Shown here piece after piece: positions 51,471-56,797 of a DNA stretch of 56,797 nt; positions within the stretch are counted from its first letter, which is position 1, and every line of letters begins with the position of its first letter. The stretch is from Micromonospora sp. 15K316 (GTDB lineage Bacteria > Actinomycetota > Actinomycetes > Mycobacteriales > Micromonosporaceae): positions 1 to 56,797 of the forward strand of contig NZ_SMKG01000019.1 in NCBI RefSeq assembly GCF_004348525.1, in the 5' to 3' direction. The notes under the pieces are model-generated. The model was not told the origin of the DNA and ran no database searches. It saw only the letters and a list, made by a program, of their open reading frames with translations. A program made the position numbers and the translations under genes.

Positions 51471-51503
51471 GACCTTGGTCTACGCGAGGGTCTCGACTTT
51501 GGT
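51471..51503. promoter_or_regulatory. Direct repeats in the transporter/kinase divergent spacer
   Basis: GACCTTGGT (51471-51479) and GACTTTGGT (51495-51503) are direct repeats 24 bp apart, start to start, with one difference. They lie between divergent promoters and could be regulator binding sites. The evidence is weak. Confidence 0.3.
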
Positions 51504-51542
51504 AGCTGGCTGGCCTGCGTCCGGGCTGCCTAGCATTGACAC

Positions 51543-52793
51543 GTGACCAGCGCCGTCGTGCCGGACCACCCCTGGCTGCTGCCGGGGGCGCTCGCCGTGC
51601 CGACCGAGCGGGGCCGTTCCCGCCCCCGGCGCACCACCCGGGACTGGATCGTCGACGGCCTCTGCTTCCTGATCTCCCTCTTCTGGGTCCTGGTCGTCAC
51701 CCTCGACGCCGCCGCGCCGAACCCCGAGATGACCGCCCCACCGCCGCACGACTGGATGATCGCGGCGGACGCGCTGGTCGGTCTGGTCTGCTGCGTGCTG
51801 CTCTGGTTCCGCCGGCGCTGGCCGGTCGGGCTGGCCGTCGCCACCCTGCCGTTCACCGCGTTCTCGATGGCCGGGGCGATCCCGCTGCTGATCATCTTCT
51901 TCACCGTGATCGTGCACCGGCGTACGGCGATCGCGTTGGCGATGACGGGCGCGGGCATCGGCACCAACTTCCTCCTCGCCTACCTGCGGCCCGAGCCGGG
52001 CACGCCGTACTGGGCGTCGATGGCGTGGGGCATCCTGCTCAGCGGGATGGTGCTGGCCTGGGGGATGTTCGTGCGGGCCCGCCGGCAGCTGGTCGTGTCG
52101 CTGCGGGAGCGCGCCGAACGGGCCGAGGCGGAGCAGCAGTTGCGGGTGGCGCAGGCCCGCCAGCTGGAGCGCACCCGCATCGCCCGGGAGATGCACGACG
52201 TGCTCGCGCACCGGATCTCGCTGCTCAGCCTGCACGCCGGTGCGCTGGAGTTCCGTCCGGACGCGCCGCCGGACGAGGTGGCGAAGGCCGCCGCCGTGAT
52301 CCGCGGCAGCGCGCACGCCGCGTTGCAGGACCTGCGCGAGGTGATCGGCGTGCTGCGCGCGGAGACCGGGGTCGAGGAGGATCCGGAGCGTCCGCAACCC
52401 ACCCTGGCGGACCTGCCGGCGCTGATCGAGGAGTCCCGGGCGGCCGGGGTGCGGGTCAACGCCACTCATGGGGTCGCCGACACCGAGGCCGTTCCGGCGG
52501 CGGTCGGACGCAGCGCGTACCGGATCGCGCAGGAGGGGCTGACCAATGCGCGTAAGCACGCTCCCGGCGCCGTGGTGACCGTCGGCGTGGCCGGCGGGCC
52601 GGGCGCGGGGCTCAGCGTCGACATCCGCAACCGGTGGCCGGTCGGTGGGGCGACCGGCGTGGAGATTCCCGGCGCCGGCACCGGGCTGGTCGGCATCGCC
52701 GAGCGGGTCACCCTGGCCGGCGGCCGCCTCGAGTACGGGCGGGACGAGACCGGCGACTTCCGGCTGGCGGCGTGGCTGCCGTGGCCGGCGTGA
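51543..52793 (+). CDS. HisKA_3-type sensor histidine kinase
   Basis: 416 residues from GTG 51543. Four to five transmembrane helices occupy residues 35-175, followed by a coiled-coil linker and the phosphoacceptor His218 (AREMHDVLAHRISLL). The ATPase domain has AYRIAQEGLTNARKHA and GTGLVGIAERVTLAGG. A TAGCAT box (51531-51536) ends six nt before the start and there is no Shine-Dalgarno site, suggesting a leaderless transcript. The partner regulator overlaps its stop. Confidence 0.9.
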   Translation: MTSAVVPDHPWLLPGALAVPTERGRSRPRRTTRDWIVDGLCFLISLFWVLVVTLDAAAPNPEMTAPPPHDWMIAADALVGLVCCVLLWFRRRWPVGLAVATLPFTAFSMAGAIPLLIIFFTVIVHRRTAIALAMTGAGIGTNFLLAYLRPEPGTPYWASMAWGILLSGMVLAWGMFVRARRQLVVSLRERAERAEAEQQLRVAQARQLERTRIAREMHDVLAHRISLLSLHAGALEFRPDAPPDEVAKAAAVIRGSAHAALQDLREVIGVLRAETGVEEDPERPQPTLADLPALIEESRAAGVRVNATHGVADTEAVPAAVGRSAYRIAQEGLTNARKHAPGAVVTVGVAGGPGAGLSVDIRNRWPVGGATGVEIPGAGTGLVGIAERVTLAGGRLEYGRDETGDFRLAAWLPWPA

Positions 52794-53536
52794 CCGGTCC
52801 GGGCCGGGCCGCCATGGACCCCTCGGGCCCGGCCGCGCCCGGCGGGTCCGAGGAGGCGTCGGGCCGCGAGCCGGTCCGGGTGCTGATCGTCGACGACGAT
52901 CCGCTGGTCCGCGCCGGATTGTCGATGATCCTCGGCGGCGTGCCGGACGTACGGGTGGTCGGGGAGGCCGCCGACGGGGGCGAGGTGCCGGCCGCGGTCG
53001 CCGCGGGCCGGCCCGACGTGGTGCTCATGGACATCCGGATGCCCCGGCTGGACGGGCTGGCCGCGACCGAGGCCCTGCGCGCGCTGCCGGACCCGCCGGA
53101 GGTGCTGGTGCTCACCACCTTCCACGCCGACGAGCAGGTGCTCCGGGCGCTGCGCGCCGGCGCGGCCGGTTTCCTGCTGAAGGACACCCCGCCCGGGGAG
53201 ATCGTGCAGGCGGTGCGCCGGGTGGCGGCGGGGGAGGCGACCCTGTCCCCGGCGATCACCCGCGCGTTGATCGCACACGTCACCGGCGCCGCGCCCGCGC
53301 CGGTCGGGGCCGATCCGCGTCGCGAGCGCGCGCTGCGGCTGCTCGCCGCGCTCAGCGAGCGGGAGCGGGAGGTGGCCGTCGCGCTCGGCCGGGGGCGGAC
53401 CAACGCGGAGATAGCCGCGGAGCTCCACATGAGCGTGGCGACCGTGAAGGCGTACGTCTCGCGGCTGCTGACCCGCCTCGATCTGAACAACCGGGTGCAG
53501 GTGGCCCTGCTCGTGCACGACGCCGACCTGGTCTGA
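52790..53536 (+). CDS. NarL/LuxR-type response regulator
   Basis: 248 residues from GTG 52790, which overlaps the kinase stop (GTGA); ATG 52814 is an alternative that would trim eight residues. The receiver has DDD (35-37), phosphoacceptor Asp81 (VLMDIRMPRLDG) and Lys in GFLLKDTPPGEI. The HTH is LSEREREVAVALGRGRTNAE with MSVATVKAYVSRLLTRLDL. It is the partner of the kinase just upstream and the presumed regulator of the divergent ABC-2 operon. Confidence 0.92.
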   Translation: MTGPGRAAMDPSGPAAPGGSEEASGREPVRVLIVDDDPLVRAGLSMILGGVPDVRVVGEAADGGEVPAAVAAGRPDVVLMDIRMPRLDGLAATEALRALPDPPEVLVLTTFHADEQVLRALRAGAAGFLLKDTPPGEIVQAVRRVAAGEATLSPAITRALIAHVTGAAPAPVGADPRRERALRLLAALSEREREVAVALGRGRTNAEIAAELHMSVATVKAYVSRLLTRLDLNNRVQVALLVHDADLV

Positions 53537-53561
53537 CCACCGGCTGCCGCACATCATCCGG

Positions 53562-53579
53562 AACCTCACGGCTGAGGTT
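53562..53579 (+). terminator. Small hairpin after the response regulator gene
   Basis: AACCTCA (53562-53568) and TGAGGTT (53573-53579) form a perfect seven-base stem with a four-base loop, 25 nt after the stop codon. It is short, so it could be an operator instead. Confidence 0.4.
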
Positions 53580-53624
53580 GACACTCATCCGTGTTCCAAG
53601 TTTGAGGGTTCCGGCGGTGGTGGC

Positions 53625-53933
53625 GTGGACGGTCTCGTGGGACGTGGGCGGGAGGTCGGTGGCTACTGGACCCGGACCAACGACCCGGAGATCGATCTCG
53701 TCGGAGCCGATCGGGGGCCGGTCGCCGAGCAGATCACCTCCGTGGGCTCGGTCAAGTGGTTGGAGCGGCACCCCTTCGACGCGCACGACCTGGGCCGACT
53801 GCTGCAGCACCGGTCCCGGCTGCCGGGCGCGGACGAAGACCTCGCCCTGGTCGCGGTGTCGCGCGGGGGCGTGGCCACCGAGGGTGTCCGGGCGCTGCCG
53901 CCGGAGGAGTTGCTCGTCGCCTACTCGGATTGA
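53625..53933 (+). pseudogene. C-terminal DUF234 remnant of an AAA ATPase
   Basis: 102 residues open from GTG 53625. The content GGYWTRTNDPEIDLVGADRG followed by ITSVGSVKWLE, PFDAHDL and RSRLPGA is the C-terminal DUF234 (PD-(D/E)XK-like) part of archaeal-type ATPases (ATPase domain plus DUF234). The whole ATPase domain that should precede it is absent: the response regulator gene ends only 88 nt upstream. It is therefore a truncated relic. No ribosome binding site is seen. Confidence 0.72.
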
Positions 53934-54020
53934 ACTTCTGCTCGGCGTCTGCCGTACCACTGGCCGAGGATGCGGGTGTGGTGTTCCGCCGCGCCCCTGC
54001 CGAGCTGCGGGAGGCCTGCC

Positions 54021-54401
54021 GTGCGTGTTGGTGAGCAGTCGACGGACCCCATCGACCTGGTGCTGGGCGAGGTGCCGGTGCCGGCGCCGCTGACCCCGGA
54101 GGACATCCGGCTCGCGGTACGGGCGGTGGTGGTGCACGCCGCGGAGGAGTGGCCGGCCGGGCCGAAGTGCCGCAACGACGGGTCGGCCTACCCGTGCCGC
54201 CTGCACCGCTGGGGGCGCCGGGTGCTGCTCGCGCACGGCCTCAACGACCGCCAGGTCGACGCGGTGATCCGGCACGGCAACCCGTTCGTCCGGGTGCCCT
54301 TCCCGTTCACCGCCACCGGCCCGGCCCGCGACGACCGGACCGCCCCCCGTGCGGCGCTGCCCACCCCCGTCACCGCGCCGCGCTGGCCCCGCGCCAGCTG
54401 A
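54021..54401 (+). CDS. Conserved small protein, paralogue of the one at 6249
   Basis: 126 residues from GTG 54021 with GGGAGG six nt upstream. The core VHAAEEWPAGPKCRNDGSAY, PCRLHRWGRRVLLAHGLNDR and QVDAVI parallels the 84-aa protein at 6249. It has an extra C-terminal tail with HGNPFVRVPFPF and a Pro/Arg-rich end. The function is unknown. Here it is alone, without the DivIVA-like and Cys-motif partners, and next to a truncated DUF234 gene. Confidence 0.75.
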   Translation: MRVGEQSTDPIDLVLGEVPVPAPLTPEDIRLAVRAVVVHAAEEWPAGPKCRNDGSAYPCRLHRWGRRVLLAHGLNDRQVDAVIRHGNPFVRVPFPFTATGPARDDRTAPRAALPTPVTAPRWPRAS

Positions 54402-54487
54402 GCCGGGGCGTCCGGCCCGCCCCCGGGGCGGGCCGAGCCACGCGGCCCGCCTGCCCCGGCGGGCTGCACGGTCTCCCCGGGTGGCGA

Positions 54488-54537
54488 GACGCCGGCCCGG
54501 CGCGGGGTCCCCCCATCCCCCGCACCGGGCCGGCGTC
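54488..54537. terminator. Strong long-stem bidirectional terminator
   Basis: GACGCCGGCCCGG (54488-54500) and CCGGGCCGGCGTC (54525-54537) pair perfectly over 13 bp, and an inner GCGGGG/CCCCGC stem extends the structure. It lies between the convergent genes at 54021 and 54551. Confidence 0.8.
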
Positions 54538-54550
54538 GCTCCGGCGTGGC

Positions 54551-55327
54551 TCAGCCGATCCCGCAGTCCGGCGCGGACCAGCTGGTGCTGTTGCGAATGC
54601 CGTCGTCGTTGTTCTCGCGGCGCGAGTCGACGTGCACGTGGTCGTCGTGGTCCGGGTAGCCGGGCCCGAAGATTCCGCTGAAGCCTCTGCTGCGGGCGTC
54701 GCGGGCGACCTCGCAGAGCGAGGAGGTGCGGGACACCACGTCGGCGGAGGTGCCGTAGAGGTGCTGGCTGTCCGACGCGCCGCCGACCTGGTTGTTGCAG
54801 GCCCGGCTGCGGAAGCCGCTGGTCACGTAGAGCGGCTCGTCCCCGAGGCTGCGCCGCATGGCCTCCAGCTTCCACATCGTGCGCAGCGCGTTCTGCCGGG
54901 TCTCGTTCGCCGAGAGCGGGCCCCCGCTCCACCCGCCCCGGCCGCAGCCGTCGTCCAGCTCGCTGTAGCTGAAGTGGCGGGGTGTGCAGTCGTTGTCCTG
55001 GAGTTCGTAGAGCTTGGCGTACGTCTCGGGGCCGGCGACGCCGTCCACCCGCAGCCCGTACGCCTGCTGGAACCGCCGGACCGCGGCGTGCGTCTTGGGT
55101 CCGAAGATGCCGTCGGTCTCGACGATGTCCCGGTTGCCGGCCCAGCCGGCTACCCGGATCTGCAACTCGCGCACGTCGGAGCCGGACCGCCCCTGGTAGA
55201 GGTTGCGGTTCCACGTGTAGCAGCCGTCGGCATGGGCCGCTGGCGCGGCGACCACCGCGGCGATCGCGGCGCCTGGCAGAGCCAGCGCGAGAGCGACGGC
55301 AGCCCGCTTCAGGGTGTTTACGCGCAC
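54551..55327 (-). CDS. Secreted M15-type D-Ala-D-Ala carboxypeptidase with peptidoglycan-binding domain
   Basis: 258 residues from GTG 55327, which is preceded by GGGAGG. A Sec signal peptide covers about residues 1-34 (LKRAAVALALALPGAAIAAV ... AAHA). A PG_binding_1 domain follows (REL..RVAGWAGNRDIVETDG, IFGPKTHAAVRRFQQAYGL, VDGVAGPET). The C-terminal peptidase_M15_3 domain has the zinc site SQHLYGTSADV (His and Asp) and DDHVHVD (His). Several Cys suggest disulfides. It trims cell-wall stem peptides outside the cell. Confidence 0.9.
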   Translation of the reverse strand: MRVNTLKRAAVALALALPGAAIAAVVAAPAAHADGCYTWNRNLYQGRSGSDVRELQIRVAGWAGNRDIVETDGIFGPKTHAAVRRFQQAYGLRVDGVAGPETYAKLYELQDNDCTPRHFSYSELDDGCGRGGWSGGPLSANETRQNALRTMWKLEAMRRSLGDEPLYVTSGFRSRACNNQVGGASDSQHLYGTSADVVSRTSSLCEVARDARSRGFSGIFGPGYPDHDDHVHVDSRRENNDDGIRNSTSWSAPDCGIG

Positions 55328-55635
55328 AGAAGTCCTCCCGATAGGAGCGTGAATGGGGTGGCCTTCGGGACATTGACCGGGGCGTCCCGCGATTTCCACC
55401 CTGGCATCTGTCGGGCAGGTTGGGGGCGATTAACGAGAATTGTCCTCATGATTTGCGGTTGCTGGACAGTGGCTGTAAATGTGGTGGATACGCGAATCAA
55501 CCATTTCCGCCGTGGAACGCCGAGATAGCGCGGAAAGGCACCGAACCTCGCGGAATGACCCAGCGAGGGTGATGTTCTCCGGGGTCGAGTGAGCGGTAAC
55601 GTCAGGCCCCGGGGCGACGCGCGGGGGAGGTGGAC

Positions 55636-56277
55636 GTGGCGCGGGGAGGCGTCTTCTGCGTCGAGGGCCAGTGGCACCGGGACCTCAACGAACGAGGATC
55701 CGTCCTGCCCACCCTCGAACTGCTCGAGCGGCTGGGCAAGATCAGGTTCATCCACAAGGACGCGGCGACCCGCGACGAGCTCTTCTACTTCCTCGACCGG
55801 TGGCTGCTCAAGCAGTACGCCGACCACCGGGTGGGGTTCTTCGCGATGCACGGGGAACCGAGCCGGCTCCGGCTGACCGACTGGAGCTCCGTCGAACTCG
55901 CCGACGTCGCCGAACTGATGGCCGGGCGGTGCGAGGGGCGGCGGCTCTACTTCGGCAGCTGTTCGGTGCTGCGGGCCTCCGACGCCGCGCTACGCGAATT
56001 CCTCGAGATCACCGGGGCGGCCCTGATCTGCGGTTTCACCCGGGACGTCGACTGGGTCGAATCGGCGGCCTTCGAAACGGTACTGCTCGACGTGCTGGCC
56101 AACGGTCAACGGCACAACGCCGCGGAACTGCGGATGGGATCCGCGCACTGGGCGCCCCTCGCCTCGTACCTGGGATTCCGGGTGATCTACGCCAACGGGC
56201 GCGCCTGGCGCCCCCCGGTACGGCCCCGCGTTCCCGCGCAGCAGGGCGCGGAGCGCACCGCCGCCCGCCCGCACTGA
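55636..56277 (+). CDS. DUF6642-like protein with caspase-like His/Cys pattern
   Basis: 213 residues from GTG 55636; GGGGGAGG stands five nt upstream, so GTG 55630 is less likely. RGGVFCVEGQWHRDLNERGS and LLERLGKIRFIHKDAATRDE match the family I know as DUF6642. The central part has VGFFAMHGEPSRLRL and then RRLYFGSCSVL, i.e. His-Gly and Ser-Cys after hydrophobic strands, the hallmark of clan CD (caspase/CHAT-like) cysteine peptidases. Protease activity is inference from this motif pair. The protein has no signal peptide. Confidence 0.7.
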   Translation: MARGGVFCVEGQWHRDLNERGSVLPTLELLERLGKIRFIHKDAATRDELFYFLDRWLLKQYADHRVGFFAMHGEPSRLRLTDWSSVELADVAELMAGRCEGRRLYFGSCSVLRASDAALREFLEITGAALICGFTRDVDWVESAAFETVLLDVLANGQRHNAAELRMGSAHWAPLASYLGFRVIYANGRAWRPPVRPRVPAQQGAERTAARPH

Positions 56278-56325
56278 CCGGGGCACCCGGACGGGGCGCG
56301 GTGGCGGGCCTGGTAGAAACGACTC

Positions 56326-56790
56326 GTGGCACGCAGCATCGCGACGAACACCAAGGTCGACCGCGACGGCCTGATCGAGTTCCTCCGCCCCCGGCACCGC
56401 GTGGTGCTCATGACGACCCGGTCCGACGGGCGACCCCAGTCCTCACCGGTCACCGCGGGCGTCGACACCGCCGGCCGGCTGGTGATCTCCACCTATCCCG
56501 AGCGGGTCAAGGCGGCCAACGTGCGCCGCGACCCGCGGGTCTCCGCCTGCGTGCTCTCCGACGACTGGAACGGGCCCTGGGTGCAGCTCGACGGCACGGC
56601 CGAGGTGCTGGACCTGCCCGACGCGCTCGAACCGCTGGTGGAGTACTTCCGCTGCATCTCGGGGGAGCACCCCGACTGGGACGAGTACCGCGCGGCCATG
56701 GTGCAGCAGGGCAAGTCCCTCATCCGGGTGACCATCGAGCGCTGGAGCCCGATCGCCACGGGTGGCTTCCCCGCCCGCCTCGCCGACTGA
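56326..56790 (+). CDS. PNPOx-like split-barrel protein (F420/FMN-dependent oxidoreductase family)
   Basis: 154 residues from GTG 56326. FLRPRHRVVLMTTRSDGRPQ then SSPVTAGVDTAGRLVISTYP and ERVKAANVRRDPRVSACVLS are the core of the PPOX class F420-dependent family; WVQLDGTAEVLD and YFRCISGEHPDWDEYRAAMV complete the split barrel. Members bind F420 or FMN and reduce or hold various cofactors. A TAGAAA box (56314-56319) ends six nt before the start, with no Shine-Dalgarno site. It ends just inside the window. Confidence 0.88.
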   Translation: MARSIATNTKVDRDGLIEFLRPRHRVVLMTTRSDGRPQSSPVTAGVDTAGRLVISTYPERVKAANVRRDPRVSACVLSDDWNGPWVQLDGTAEVLDLPDALEPLVEYFRCISGEHPDWDEYRAAMVQQGKSLIRVTIERWSPIATGGFPARLAD

Positions 56791-56797
56791 GACGGCC

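Overview
The window is high-GC actinobacterial chromosome, most likely Micromonospora or a close relative (Micromonosporaceae). The evidence is very GC-rich third codon positions, GTG starts, Tat and Sec signal peptides typical of mycelial actinomycetes, a TioE-type double MerR regulator, YqeB, DUF6194 and DUF417 homologues, and many HisKA_3/NarL two-component pairs. No rRNA, tRNA, CRISPR array or intact transposase was seen.

Region 1 (1-9006) is an accessory island. On the minus strand an operon runs m5C methyltransferase, Eco29kI-type GIY-YIG endonuclease, Vsr mismatch endonuclease, then an AIPR-family (abortive infection phage resistance) protein. The DNA from about 130 to 3700 is visibly poorer in G+C than the rest, and a decayed second Eco29kI-like nuclease lies beyond AIPR. 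The island continues with a small GntR regulator, a palindrome-rich spacer, a translationally coupled cassette of three small genes (conserved small protein, DivIVA-like, Cys-motif protein), degenerate copies of the third cassette gene, a GNAT acetyltransferase and a divergent GIY-YIG protein.

Region 2 (9096-25275) looks like ordinary chromosome: an SDR oxidoreductase, a secreted M6-like metalloprotease, two secreted phosphodiester glycosidase (NAGPA-domain) proteins, an unrecognised three-gene operon (Tat-secreted protein, 86-aa protein, Cys-rich protein), a MITE-like element, a GYD protein, an alpha/beta hydrolase plus sugar isomerase pair, an SF1-type ATPase, DUF6194 divergent from a double-MerR regulator, LtrA and a small conserved protein.

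Region 3 (25558-43554) holds a 1217-residue regulatory ATPase, a DrrAB-type ABC exporter behind an FMN reductase, a second ABC system with a large membrane partner, an AKR, a DUF417 protein, a LysR regulator divergent from a frameshifted class A beta-lactamase-like gene, a Tat-exported metallo-beta-lactamase-fold protein, and an ArsR-like regulator preceding a membrane-anchored class C beta-lactamase-like hydrolase.

Region 4 (43712-53536) contains two sensor kinase/response regulator pairs, each divergent from an ABC transporter operon (LolD/FtsX type, then ABC-2 type with YqeB). Such layouts usually mean the two-component pair controls its neighbouring transporter.

Region 5 (53625-56790) has a truncated DUF234 ATPase remnant, a paralogue of the small protein at 6249, a secreted M15 peptidase with a peptidoglycan-binding domain, a DUF6642-like protein with a caspase-like His/Cys pattern, and an F420/FMN split-barrel protein.

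The strongest novelty candidates are the M-R-Vsr-AIPR operon with its nuclease relic, the decaying cassette copies, a 70-bp intergenic repeat present twice, a MITE-like element, and a series of genes with a -10-like box 6-8 nt before the start codon, which suggests leaderless transcripts.
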